From Blastococcus mobilis (GTDB lineage Bacteria; Actinomycetota; Actinomycetes; Mycobacteriales; Geodermatophilaceae), in NCBI RefSeq assembly GCF_900188025.1, contig NZ_FZNO01000027.1:1-59949 (forward strand): DNA of 59,949 bases, read 5' to 3'. A model generated the notes under the pieces. That model did not search any database. It was given only the letters and a program-made list of their open reading frames with translations, and had not been told where the DNA came from. Within the stretch, counting starts at the first letter, position 1; the number at the start of each line of letters is the position of its first letter. The position numbers and the translations under genes were made by a program. Shown one piece after another: positions 8,197-16,812 of the stretch.

Positions 8197-8709
8197 ACCG
8201 CCCCGGGACCACCCGGGAACAGGTCGCCTCGACACTCAGCGGGCTGGCAGTTTCAAGCGTGTGCGTATGTAGCGTGTCGCCCCTCGGACACCGTTCCAAA
8301 CCCCACGGGCTCTGCCCGTGAGGTTCTCCCTTTCCCCAGGTGGACGGATCGACTCCGCCGGCCGGGCCGCGACCGGTCGTCCAGCCGTGGACCGGAGTGG
8401 CTTGACGCCCGGCAGTCGGCCGGTCCGACGCCCCCCGTTCGGGGCACCCCGACCGACCTCCTGCAGGCGGCACGTCCGCGCGCTCGTCGAGGCGCAGCAA
8501 GGTCTTCCGGCCTACGGGCACGTACCGTGGGCCGCCCACGATGGGGGCGAGACTCCGCGTCGCCGATCCGCCGTCCGGGGCGGCACGCCCGCTGCGGCCC
8601 CCCGTCACCACCGATGTCGGTACCTCATGGCGGCGGGCGGGCCGGGACCGATCCCGGCAACTTCGATGACGCGGCACCCGGCACGGCGTTCGGTAAGGCC
8701 GGCGACGGC
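8197..8709. other. About 510 bases without a recognisable gene
   Basis: Between the zinc-ribbon gene and the convergent thiolase gene I see no supported coding region. The only structure is a short perfect hairpin, CACGGGC-TCT-GCCCGTG (8304-8320), followed on the plus strand by a pyrimidine-rich run. It could terminate transcription of the zinc-ribbon gene. The rest is unassigned. Confidence 0.5.
8304..8320 (+). terminator. Possible short terminator hairpin
   Basis: A 7-bp perfect stem with a 3-base loop followed by GGTTCTCCCTTT on the plus strand. It lies about 110 bases beyond the zinc-ribbon gene. Confidence 0.35.
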
Positions 8710-9852
8710 TCAGAGCAGCTCGAGGATGGTGGCGTTGGCCTGACCGCCGCCCTCGCACATGGTCTGCAGGCCGTAGCGGATGCCGTTGTCGCGCATGTGG
8801 TGCACGAGGGTGGTCATCAACCGCGCACCCGAGCCGCCGAGCGGGTGGCCCAGCGCGATGGCGCCGCCGTTCGGGTTGAGCGCCTTCGGATCGGCACCGA
8901 GGTCGGCCAGCCACGCGAGCGGGACGGGGGCGAAGGCCTCGTTGACCTCGAACGCCCCGATCTCGTCGATCGACAGCCCCGACTTCGCCAACGCCTTCTG
9001 CGTGGCCGGGATCGGCGCGGTCAGCATGATGACCGGGTCCGCGCCCGCCAGGACGGCGGTGTGCACGCGGGCGATCGGGCGCAGGCCCAGCTCGGCGGCC
9101 TTCTCGCTGGTGGTCATGAGCAGCGCCGCGGAACCGTCGGAAATCTGCGAGGAGTTCCCGGCGGTGATGACACCCCCTTCGGGCTTGAACACCCTCTTCA
9201 GCGTGCCCAACTTCTCCACCGTGCTCTCGCGGATGCCCTCGTCCTGTGCGACGACCCCTGAGTCGGTGTCGACGGGGGCGATCTGCGCCTCGAACCGTCC
9301 CTCGGTGCGGGCGGCTGCGGCCTTCTCGTGCGAGGCGACCGAGTACTCGTCGAGCTGCTGCCGGGAGAGCCCCCACCGCTCGGCGATCATCTCCGCGCCT
9401 ATGCCCTGGTTGGGGAACACGCCGTCGTAGCGGGCGGCGAAGCGCGTGCCGAAGGGGTCCGCGTGCCCGACGGCGGCGCCCATCGGCACCCGGCTCATCG
9501 ACTCGACCCCGCCTGCCACCACGACGTCGTACTGCCCGGCGATCAGGCCGGCGGCGGCGAAGTGCACCGACTGCTGCGAGGACCCGCACTGCCGGTCCAC
9601 GGTCACGCCCGTGACCGTCTCGGGCCAGCCGGCAGCGAGCACTGCGGTCCGGGCGATGTCGAACGTCTGCTCGCCGACCTGGGACACGCAGCCCCAGACG
9701 ACGTCGTCGACCAGCGCCGGGTCCAGCGCCGCCCGCTCGACCAGGGAGGTCAGCACGTGCGCCGACAGATCAGCCGGGTGCGTCCCCGCCAGCCCACCGT
9801 TGCGCTTGCCGACCGGCGTCCGCACGGCCTCCACGATCACTGCGTCGCGCAT
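8710..9852 (-). CDS. Acetyl-CoA C-acyltransferase (thiolase)
   Basis: 380 residues, normal for the thiolase family. The nucleophile is Cys89 in DRQCGSSQQ, the base His336 in GHPLGGSGARLM and the second cysteine Cys366 in CEGGGQANA. It cleaves 3-ketoacyl-CoA with CoA in the last step of beta-oxidation (or runs in reverse). The ATG at 9852 has AAAGGA upstream. The crotonase and acyl-CoA ligase genes lie just upstream on the same strand (82 and 73 bases apart), forming a degradation operon that diverges from the XRE-TetR regulator. Chain-length preference cannot be read from sequence. Confidence 0.93.
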   Translation of the reverse strand: MRDAVIVEAVRTPVGKRNGGLAGTHPADLSAHVLTSLVERAALDPALVDDVVWGCVSQVGEQTFDIARTAVLAAGWPETVTGVTVDRQCGSSQQSVHFAAAGLIAGQYDVVVAGGVESMSRVPMGAAVGHADPFGTRFAARYDGVFPNQGIGAEMIAERWGLSRQQLDEYSVASHEKAAAARTEGRFEAQIAPVDTDSGVVAQDEGIRESTVEKLGTLKRVFKPEGGVITAGNSSQISDGSAALLMTTSEKAAELGLRPIARVHTAVLAGADPVIMLTAPIPATQKALAKSGLSIDEIGAFEVNEAFAPVPLAWLADLGADPKALNPNGGAIALGHPLGGSGARLMTTLVHHMRDNGIRYGLQTMCEGGGQANATILELL

Positions 9853-9934
9853 GTCCGTCGTCCTTTCGTCCTGCCTGGGTGCTCGTCCGGGGTTCCGGTT
9901 ACGAGAGGCTGGTCCGGCAGCGGCTCGTCCTGCG

Positions 9935-10714
9935 TCATCGCAGGCTGCTGGGGAAGCTGGGTGTCCGTTTCGCGAGGAAGGCCGCCACGCCTTCGCGGCC
10001 GTCGGGACTCCCCGCACGCGCCCGGATCGAGAGCGTCTCCCGGCGGAGCGCGGCCTCCGCCGCCGGCGTGGCCGTCTCGCGGAGGAGCCGCTTGGCCGCG
10101 ACCTGGGCCTCCCTCGACCCGGCCCGCAGGCCGGCGACCACGTCCTCGACGGCCGCTGCCAGTTCGTCGTCCGGGTAGACCTGCGCGACCAGCCCCGCGG
10201 CACGCAGGTCCTCGGCCGTCAGGACGGAGTTGAGCAGGGCGAGCCGGAGCGCGCGGTGCAGTCCCAGCGATGCCGTCAGCAACGTGCTGCCACCGTCCGG
10301 GGAGAACCCGATCTTCGTGTAGGCGAGGGTGAAGCGGGCCGACACAGCGGCGAGCACCAGGTCTGCCGCCGCGGCCAGCGGCACCCCCGCACCGGCCGCC
10401 GTGCCCTGCACGACCGAGACCACGACGGCGTCCATTCGGTGCAGGTCGCTGACCACACGGTGCAGGGCCTCCGCGAGGTCGTCGACCATCTGCTCGGTGT
10501 CCTCGGCCGCCGCGAACGCCGACACGTCGCCACCGACGCTGAAGGCGCGGCCCTCGCCGGCGAGCACGACCACGTGCACGTCGTCGGCTCGTGCTCGCCG
10601 CACCGCCCTGGCCAGCTCGGCGACCGTCGGCGGGCTCAGCGCGTTCCCGCGATCGGGGTCGCTGAGCGTGATGCGGGCGACGCCGTCACGCTGCTCGTAC
10701 CGGACGGCAGTCAC
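9935..10714 (-). CDS. Crotonase-family enoyl-CoA hydratase/isomerase, PaaG-like
   Basis: About 259 residues. The crotonase fold is clear from the oxyanion region AAGAGVPLAAAADLVLA and the C-terminal AFLAKRTP. The two glutamates used by classical hydratases (GGCE and QPE positions) are replaced by Pro and Thr; instead GFSPDGGST places an Asp as in PaaG-type isomerases. It is therefore more likely a delta3/delta2-enoyl-CoA isomerase or related enzyme than a plain hydratase. Two GTG codons six bases apart can start it; GGAGG lies 7 bases before the second (10714), which I prefer over 10720. It lies between the ligase and thiolase genes. Confidence 0.87.
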   Translation of the reverse strand: MTAVRYEQRDGVARITLSDPDRGNALSPPTVAELARAVRRARADDVHVVVLAGEGRAFSVGGDVSAFAAAEDTEQMVDDLAEALHRVVSDLHRMDAVVVSVVQGTAAGAGVPLAAAADLVLAAVSARFTLAYTKIGFSPDGGSTLLTASLGLHRALRLALLNSVLTAEDLRAAGLVAQVYPDDELAAAVEDVVAGLRAGSREAQVAAKRLLRETATPAAEAALRRETLSIRARAGSPDGREGVAAFLAKRTPSFPSSLR

Positions 10715-10787
10715 GGGCACTCCTCCAGCAGGACGAGGGCAAGGTCCGCCTCCAGCGGCGGCTCCTCCGGGGACGGGTGGGCGCCCG

Positions 10788-12347
10788 TCACTGGGCGACC
10801 GGCGTGGCGCTCGCGCGGTAGCGGTCGCGGAGCGGGCCCTTGACCAGCTTCCCGGTAGGCGTCCGCGGCAGCTCGTCGACGAAGTCCACGCTGCGCGGCA
10901 CCTTGTAGCCGGCCAGCCGCGAGCGGACGTGGGCGATCAGCTGCGCGGCGAGCTCCTCGCCGACCTCCACCCCGGGGGCGGCCTGGACGACGGCCTTCAC
11001 CTGCTCGCCCATCTCGTCGTCGGGGATGCCGATCACGGCCACGTCGGCGACGGCGGGGTGCAGCGCGAGCGCGTCCTCGATCTCCTGCGGGTAGATGTTC
11101 ACCCCGCCGGAGATGATCAGGAAGGCCTTGCGGTCGGTGAGGTAAAGGTAGCCGTCCTCGTCGACGTAACCGATGTCGCCGACCGTCGTCCAGTTCGGGT
11201 GCTGCGGGTGCTCGGCCGACCGGGTCTTCTCCGGGTCGTTGTGGTATTCGAAGGGGCGGGCGTCGCGCTCGAAGTACACCGTCCCGACGGCGCCGGTCGG
11301 CAGCTCCTCGCCGCTCTCGTCGCAGATGTGCAGCGTGCCGAGGATGGACCGTCCGACCGAGCCCGGGTGGGTCAGCCACTCGTCCGAGTCGACCCATGTC
11401 ATCCCGGCCACCTCGGTCGAGGAGTAGTACTCCTGCAGGATGGGCCCCCACCAGTCCATCATCTGCCGCTTGACGTCGGCCGGGCACGGCGCGGCCGCGT
11501 GCACGGCGACCCGCAGGCTGGAGACGTCGTAGCGGTCGCGGACCTCGGCCGGCAGCTTGAGCATGCGCACGAACATGGTGGGCACCCACTGGCTGTGGGT
11601 CACGCGGTACCGCTCGATGGCGGCCAGGGCCTGCTCCGCATCGAACCTCTCCATCACCACCACGGTGCCCCCGAGGGCCTGCACCGTGGCGCACACGCGC
11701 AGCGGCGCGGCGTGGTAGAGCGGCGCGGGTGACAGGTAAACCGTGTCCGGCCCAAGGCCGATGCGGTCCCCGAAGAGCGCGACCATGGTGTCCCCGGGCT
11801 CGTCGACCTGCCGGTCGGGCAGCGGAGGGCGGATGCCCTTCGGCCGTCCCGTCGTGCCCGACGAGTACAGCATGTCGCCACCCCGTGGCTGGTCGGCAAG
11901 CGACTCGTCCGGGGCGGCGGCGAGCTCGTCCGCGTAGCGGTGCCAGACGCCGCAGTCCTGCGGTGCCCCGTCCATGGCCACCGCGTAGCGCACGCCCGCG
12001 TGGGTGCTCAACCCCGTCGCGAGCTCCCCGATCCCCGGACCCAGGAACAGGGCCTTCGCGCCACTGTCCTCCAGGATGTACCGGATCTCGTCATGACTCA
12101 GGTGCTTGTTGATCGCGGTGACGTAGAGGCCGGTGCGCTGCGCGGCCCAGTAGACCTCGAAGACGCGGACGTCGTTGCCCGAGAGCAGGCCGATGACGTC
12201 TCCTCGCCGGAAGCCCTCCGCGCGGAGCCGGTGCGCCAGCCGCCGGGAGTTCTCCTCCAGCTCCCCGTAGGTCAGCCGGGCATCTCGGCCGGCCATGATG
12301 ACTGCCGGCCGGTCCGGCGCCTGCGCTGCGTGGATACCCGGGAACAT
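10788..12347 (-). CDS. Acyl-CoA synthetase (AMP-forming)
   Basis: 519 residues of the ANL superfamily. The P-loop-like motif is YSSGTTGRPKG (161-171). An EYYSSTE adenine-binding motif, a GD-(IV)GYVDEDGYLYLTDR hinge region and the C-terminal catalytic Lys500 (TPTGKLVK) are all present. It should activate a carboxylate with ATP and CoA to start the pathway completed by the crotonase and thiolase encoded downstream. AAGGA precedes the ATG at 12347. The upstream intergenic region holds a 16-bp palindrome shared with the promoter of the ACAD at 13536, so both are probably under the same TetR control. Confidence 0.92.
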   Translation of the reverse strand: MFPGIHAAQAPDRPAVIMAGRDARLTYGELEENSRRLAHRLRAEGFRRGDVIGLLSGNDVRVFEVYWAAQRTGLYVTAINKHLSHDEIRYILEDSGAKALFLGPGIGELATGLSTHAGVRYAVAMDGAPQDCGVWHRYADELAAAPDESLADQPRGGDMLYSSGTTGRPKGIRPPLPDRQVDEPGDTMVALFGDRIGLGPDTVYLSPAPLYHAAPLRVCATVQALGGTVVVMERFDAEQALAAIERYRVTHSQWVPTMFVRMLKLPAEVRDRYDVSSLRVAVHAAAPCPADVKRQMMDWWGPILQEYYSSTEVAGMTWVDSDEWLTHPGSVGRSILGTLHICDESGEELPTGAVGTVYFERDARPFEYHNDPEKTRSAEHPQHPNWTTVGDIGYVDEDGYLYLTDRKAFLIISGGVNIYPQEIEDALALHPAVADVAVIGIPDDEMGEQVKAVVQAAPGVEVGEELAAQLIAHVRSRLAGYKVPRSVDFVDELPRTPTGKLVKGPLRDRYRASATPVAQ

Positions 12348-12524
12348 GGCGGTCCTTCGTACGAGCCGGTCGATGGAGGGAGCGTGCCGCGCAGGCGTCA
12401 GCGGGGCGTCACGCGGATCGCGCCCCGCGGGCGGACCCGGCCGCCGAGGGACGTTCCCGCGTCGTCGGGGGACGTCGACGGCGGATCCGTCCTGGGGATC
12501 GGCACGCCATCCTCCCGGAGAGAG

Positions 12525-12540
12525 CCGATCGATCGATCGG
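12525..12540. promoter_or_regulatory. Perfect palindrome, putative XRE-TetR operator 1
   Basis: CCGATCGATCGATCGG is a perfect 16-bp inverted repeat in the divergent region between the acyl-CoA synthetase (starts 12347, minus) and the XRE-TetR gene (starts 12628, plus). A close variant stands before the ACAD at 13536. A position between divergent genes next to a TetR gene is typical of an autoregulatory operator. Confidence 0.6.
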
Positions 12541-12627
12541 TAGATCTGAACAGATGGCTGGTACCTTCCACTCGTCGGCCGGGCTTGTCAAGCCGTCCGG
12601 AGGCTCGCGTCGGGAGGAGACAGCAGG

Positions 12628-13473
12628 GTGCGACCGTCCGAGGGGACGAGCACAGCGGCGGCCCGCGAGCCGCTGGGCCTGCGTCTGCGGGAGGCCCGCC
12701 GCGCCGCCGGCCTGACCCTGCGGGACACCGCCCGGGCGCTCGACGTCAGCGCAGCCACGTGGAGCGCCGTGGAGAACGGGCACACCGGCATCAGCGAACC
12801 CCGGCTGGCCGCGGCCGCGAGGCTGTTCGGCACCGAACCCGACGATCTGAGACCTCCCCCGACCCGGGGTTCGGTTCCGGACCGGACCTGGCGCGACTTC
12901 CCCCGGCTGGAACTGGCGCCACCGCTCGCCGGTGCACTGAGCGCTTTCGTGGAGCTCGGCTACCACGGCGCGAGCATCCGCGACATATCTCAGCGCGCCG
13001 GGCTGTCCGTTGCGGGCATCTACCACCATTGGCCGACCAAGCAGCACCTCCTCGTGGCACTGCTCGACCTCACGATGGACGACCTGCTCGATCGCGCCCG
13101 CACCGCGCGGGCCGAGGGTGATGGGCCGGTCGAGCGTTTCGCCCGGCTCGTCGAGTGCCTGGCGCTGTACCACACTCATCGCCGCGAGCTGGGCTTCATC
13201 GGCGCCAGCGAGATGCGTAGCGTCGACGAGCCGGACCGCAGCCGGATCGCGGCCGCGCGACTGGCCGTGCAGCGGATGGTGGACGAGGAGGTGTCCGAGG
13301 GCTGCCGGCGCGGCCTCATGGCCACGCCCCTGCCGCGCCAGGCGGCGCGTGCCGTCGTCACGATGTGCACCGCTCTGCCGACGTGGTGGTCACCTACCGG
13401 CCCCTCGTCCCCCGAGGTGGTCGCCCGCGACTACGTCGAGTTCGCCCGGGACGTCGTCCGCGCCGTGCGTTGA
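12628..13473 (+). CDS. XRE-TetR fusion transcriptional regulator
   Basis: 281 residues carrying two DNA-binding domains. Residues about 17-72 form an XRE/Cro helix-turn-helix (LRLREARRAAGLTLRDTAR then SAATWSAVENGHTGIS). Residues about 97-143 form a TetR helix-turn-helix (GYHGASIRDISQRAGLSVAGIYHHWPTK, key GYHG and YHHW), followed by a helical ligand domain that senses an effector, here probably an acyl-CoA. GTG at 12628 has GGGAGGAGA about ten bases upstream. It lies between an acyl-CoA synthetase operon and an ACAD gene, each with a similar palindrome, and is likely their repressor. The two-HTH arrangement is uncommon compared with normal ~200-residue TetR proteins. Confidence 0.9.
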   Translation: MRPSEGTSTAAAREPLGLRLREARRAAGLTLRDTARALDVSAATWSAVENGHTGISEPRLAAAARLFGTEPDDLRPPPTRGSVPDRTWRDFPRLELAPPLAGALSAFVELGYHGASIRDISQRAGLSVAGIYHHWPTKQHLLVALLDLTMDDLLDRARTARAEGDGPVERFARLVECLALYHTHRRELGFIGASEMRSVDEPDRSRIAAARLAVQRMVDEEVSEGCRRGLMATPLPRQAARAVVTMCTALPTWWSPTGPSSPEVVARDYVEFARDVVRAVR

Positions 13474-13502
13474 CGGAGGGACGGCCGGACCCTAGGTTCA
13501 GA

Positions 13503-13518
13503 CCGACCAATTGATCGG
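13503..13518. promoter_or_regulatory. Near-palindrome, putative XRE-TetR operator 2
   Basis: CCGACCAATTGATCGG matches the palindrome at 12525-12540 in 12 of 16 positions and has the same length and outer arms. It ends 18 bases before the preferred start of the ACAD gene, a position where a repressor would block transcription. Confidence 0.55.
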
Positions 13519-13535
13519 TTTGTTCAGGAGTGCCC

Positions 13536-14762
13536 GTGCTCGAGTACGCCCTCCCCTCCCCCTCCCCCGAGGCACGCGAGCTGCGCGAGCGCATGGTCGC
13601 GTTCATGCAGAACAGCGTCCTGCCCTCGGAAGCCGAGTACCGGCGTCACCGGAGGGCCTCGGGCCCCGACGGGCACGACGTCCCACCGGTCGTCGAGCGG
13701 TTGAAGGCAGAGGCCCGGGCCGAGGGGCTGTGGAACCTCTTCCTCCCGGCGGAGTCCGGCCTGACGCAGCTGGAGTACGCACCGATCGCGGAACTGTCGG
13801 GCTGGAGCCTGGAGCTGGCCCCCGAGGCGATCAACTGCGCGGCGCCGGACACCGGCAACATGGAGCTGCTCCACCTGCTCGGCACCGAGGAGCAGAAGGA
13901 GCAGTGGCTCGAGCCGCTGCTCGCGGGCGAGGTCCGCTCGGCGTTCGCGATGACCGAGCCGGACGTCGCCAGCAGCGATGCCACCAACATCGCCACCCGG
14001 ATCGAGCGGGAGGGCGACGAGCTCGTCATCACCGGCCGGAAGTGGTGGACCAGCGGCGCGATGGATCCCCGGTGCGCCTTCTTCATCCTCATGGGCAAGT
14101 CCGACCCGACGGCCTCGCCGCACCGGCAGCAGACCATGGTCCTGGTGCCGCGCAACACCCCCGGTGTCGAGGTCGTGCGCGACTACCCGGTCATGGGGCA
14201 CCACGACCAGCACGGCCACGCCGAGGTGCGCTTCGACGGCGTGCGTGTGCCGGCCACCTCCGTCATCGGTGAGGAGGGCGGCGGTTTCGCTGCGGCGCAG
14301 GCACGCCTCGGCCCCGGACGGATCCACCACTGCATGCGCGCGCTGGGCGCAGCCGAGCGGGCGCTGGCGCTGATGGTGCAGCGGGCCCGCGAGCGGGTGG
14401 CCTTCGGCGGGCCGCTCGCCGACCAGGGCGTCGTGCAGCAGCAGATCGCCGAGTCCCGGCTCGAGATCGAGCAGGCCCGGCTGCTGTGCCACCACGCCTG
14501 CCACGTCATCGACACGCAGGGCAACAAGGCCGCGCGCGACCTGGTCGCGATGGCGAAGGTCAGCGTTCCCCGGGCCGCGACCCGGGTCATCGACCGCGCC
14601 ATCCAGCTGCACGGCGGCGCCGGGGTCACGGACGTGACCCCGCTGGCCGGCATGTACGGGTGGCACCGCGCGATGCGGCTGTTCGACGGTCCGGACGAGG
14701 TCCACCTCCGCTCGATCGCGAAGGCCGAGCTGGGCCGTGCGCCGCTGCTGCCGCCCGGATGA
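13536..14762 (+). CDS. Acyl-CoA dehydrogenase, ACAD10/11-like
   Basis: About 408 residues. Landmarks are LEYAPIAELSG, NCAAPDTGNMELL, the FAD/substrate motif MTEPDVASSDATNI, and GRKWWTSGA, which match the dehydrogenase part of vertebrate ACAD10/ACAD11 as I know it. Near the C-terminus DGPDEVH (Asp about 384) stands where many ACADs have a catalytic Glu. It is a soluble FAD enzyme acting on an acyl-CoA, with electrons normally going to ETF. The start is GTG 13536, since AGGAG overlaps an alternative GTG at 13530. No APH-kinase gene is adjacent, unlike the ACAD at 31222. A putative operator lies just upstream. Confidence 0.9.
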   Translation: MLEYALPSPSPEARELRERMVAFMQNSVLPSEAEYRRHRRASGPDGHDVPPVVERLKAEARAEGLWNLFLPAESGLTQLEYAPIAELSGWSLELAPEAINCAAPDTGNMELLHLLGTEEQKEQWLEPLLAGEVRSAFAMTEPDVASSDATNIATRIEREGDELVITGRKWWTSGAMDPRCAFFILMGKSDPTASPHRQQTMVLVPRNTPGVEVVRDYPVMGHHDQHGHAEVRFDGVRVPATSVIGEEGGGFAAAQARLGPGRIHHCMRALGAAERALALMVQRARERVAFGGPLADQGVVQQQIAESRLEIEQARLLCHHACHVIDTQGNKAARDLVAMAKVSVPRAATRVIDRAIQLHGGAGVTDVTPLAGMYGWHRAMRLFDGPDEVHLRSIAKAELGRAPLLPPG

Positions 14763-14798
14763 CGGCGGCGGCCGCCAGGGCCGGGGCGCGTCCGGCCA

Positions 14799-15793
14799 CT
14801 AGCCGGTCGAACCCCGTATGGTCGCCACCACCTGCCCGCTGCGCGAACCGCGCTCGATGTCCGCGAGCACGCCCGGAACGTCTTCCAGCTCGCACTCGGC
14901 GGGCTCGCAGGGGCGATAGCGTCCCGCCGACACCGCTTCCAGGACCTCGGACATGAGCCGTTCGGCGAGGGTCGGGTCGTGACCGAGCGCGTGCCCCAGG
15001 TCAACGCCGACGACGGTCTTGTTGGCGATCAGGACCCGGTTCGCGCCGAAGCGCGGGATGTCGCCCGAGGCAAAGCCGAGCACGAGATGGGTCCCGAACG
15101 GGGCGAGGGACTTGAGCGCCTCCGACGCCAGCGGGCCGCCCACCGGGTCGACCACGACATCGATGCCACCGGGCGCGAGGTCGCGCACGCCATCGGCGAG
15201 GCCCGAGGCCGAGAGGTCCAGCAGGTCGACACCCGCCCGATCGGCCGCCCACTCGATCCGGCCCCGGCTGGAGCCGGCGGCGATGACCCGACCACCGAGC
15301 GCGCTCGCCACGTCAACGGCAGCCCGACCGATCGCGCCGCCGGCACCGAGGACCAGGACCGTCTCGCCGGGCCGCAGACGATGCCTGCGCGTCAGGGCGA
15401 GCTGCATCGTGGACCAGGCCTCCAGCACCGCGGCCCGAGGGGGTCCGGGACGTCGTCGGGCACGAGCGCCAGTGCGTCGCGCCGGACGAGGGTGTGCGTG
15501 GCGAGGCACCCGCCCTCCAGCTGGGTGATCGCCACCCTCCTGCCCACCCAGGAGGTGCCGCAGCCGGGTCCGACCGCACGGACGATGCCCACGCCCGTGG
15601 TGCCGGGGACGAAGGGCAGCGGGTGCCTGACCTGGTACGCACCCCGGACGAGGAGGGAGTTCACGAAGCTGACGACGCCGGCGCGCATCTCCACCAGCAC
15701 GCGGCCCTCGTCAGGTGACGGAACAGCGGCTTTCTCCACCACAAGGTCCTCCGGGGGGCCGAACTCCCGGGCCAGTACTCGACGCATGACCAT
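14799..15793 (-). pseudogene. Zinc-less quinone oxidoreductase (MDR family), frameshifted
   Basis: The two halves of one medium-chain dehydrogenase/reductase lie in different frames. The N-terminal part (from ATG 15793, preceded by GAAGGGAA) runs through VPGTTGVGIVRAVG to VPDDVPDPLG. The next frame continues with AAVLEAWSTMQLALTRR, the cofactor-binding GAGGAIGRAAVDVA, and a normal C-terminus. The break is near 15434-15443, beside runs of C and G; one extra base there would restore a protein of about 331 residues with a typical NADPH:quinone-oxidoreductase layout. No zinc-ligand pattern is seen. This is either a recent pseudogene or a homopolymer sequencing error. Confidence 0.8.
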
Positions 15794-15924
15794 GACGTTC
15801 CCTTCTCGTCCTCAGGATGCAGGCCCGTTCTTCCCACCGGGCGTCGTCGAACGGCTCGTGGTCAAGCAATCGCATCGGCCGGCAAGCAGGTGATCGGTGG
15901 CTGGATCCATCCTATCGACCGTTT

Positions 15925-15940
15925 AAGCGAACGTTCGCTT
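15925..15940. promoter_or_regulatory. Perfect 16-bp palindrome before the SDR gene
   Basis: AAGCGAACGTTCGCTT is a perfect inverted repeat ending 15 bases before the SDR start at 15956 and lying between it and the divergent quinone oxidoreductase gene. It resembles TetR-type operators. The regulator is not identified. Confidence 0.5.
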
Positions 15941-15955
15941 CGTTAGGCTGCGCGC

Positions 15956-16732
15956 ATGGACATCACCGGAGCATCCGCCATAGTCACAGGGGGCGCGTCG
16001 GGCATCGGCGCCGCTGTCGCTCGCCGGCTCGCCGGGCTCGGCGCCCGCGTCGTCGTCTCGGACGTGCAGGACGAGGCCGGCCAGGCGCTGGCCGACGAGA
16101 TCGGCGGCACCTTCGTGCACGTCGACGTCACCGACACCGAGCAGCTGAAGGCGGCCGTCGCCGCCGCCGTCGAGCTCGGTCCGCTGCGCGTGTTAGTGAA
16201 CTCCGCAGGTGTCGGTTGGGCGCAGCGCACCGTCGGCCGGGACGGCGAGTTCGGGTCCGCGCACGACCTCGACGCCTACAAGCGAGTCATCGCCATCAAC
16301 CTGATCGGCACCTTCGACGCCATCCGGCTCGCGGCGACCGCCATGAGCCGTACCGAGCCGCTGGAGTCCGGCGAGCGCGGCGCCGTCTGCAACCTCGCCT
16401 CCGTGGCCGCCTTCGACGGCCAGATCGGCCAGGCGGCGTACTCCTCCTCCAAGGGCGGGGTCGTCGGGATGACCCTGCCGGTGGCCCGTGACCTGGCCGC
16501 CATCGGCGTCCGGGTCAACACCGTCGCGCCGGGTCTCATCGACACCCCCATCTACGGCCAGGGCGAGGAGGCCGAGAAGTTCAAGGCCAAGCTCGGTGAG
16601 TCCGTGCTTTTTCCCCACCGCCTCGGCACCGGCGACGAGCTCGCCAGCATGGTCGTGGAGTGCGTGACCAACTCCTACATGAACGGCGCGACGGTGCGCG
16701 TCGACGGTGGCATCCGGATGCCACCCAAGTAG
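15956..16732 (+). CDS. Short-chain dehydrogenase, HSD10/3-hydroxyacyl-CoA dehydrogenase type 2-like
   Basis: 258 residues. The Rossmann motif is TGGASGIG (11-18), NSAG follows at 82-85, and the catalytic residues are Ser149, Tyr162 and Lys166 (YSSSK). The segment [27 protein letters not shown] is like type 10 hydroxysteroid/3-hydroxy-2-methylacyl-CoA dehydrogenases, which oxidise short or branched 3-hydroxyacyl-CoA with NAD. That fits the surrounding beta-oxidation genes; the exact substrate is inferred. The ATG at 15956 has no clear ribosome binding site and the operator-like palindrome is only 15 bases away, so a very short leader or leaderless mRNA is possible. Confidence 0.88.
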   Translation: MDITGASAIVTGGASGIGAAVARRLAGLGARVVVSDVQDEAGQALADEIGGTFVHVDVTDTEQLKAAVAAAVELGPLRVLVNSAGVGWAQRTVGRDGEFGSAHDLDAYKRVIAINLIGTFDAIRLAATAMSRTEPLESGERGAVCNLASVAAFDGQIGQAAYSSSKGGVVGMTLPVARDLAAIGVRVNTVAPGLIDTPIYGQGEEAEKFKAKLGESVLFPHRLGTGDELASMVVECVTNSYMNGATVRVDGGIRMPPK

Positions 16733-16747
16733 GCGCCCGGCTCCGGT

Positions 16748-16782
16748 GGCACGGCCCCGGCTCCACGAGCCGGGGCCGTGCC
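16748..16782. terminator. Bidirectional terminator hairpin
   Basis: A perfect 15-bp stem (16748-16762 with 16768-16782) and a 5-base loop, between the SDR gene and the convergent nitroreductase gene. It should end transcription from both sides. Confidence 0.8.
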
Positions 16783-16812
16783 GCGTCATGGGCAGCGACG
16801 GGCGGAGGTGCG

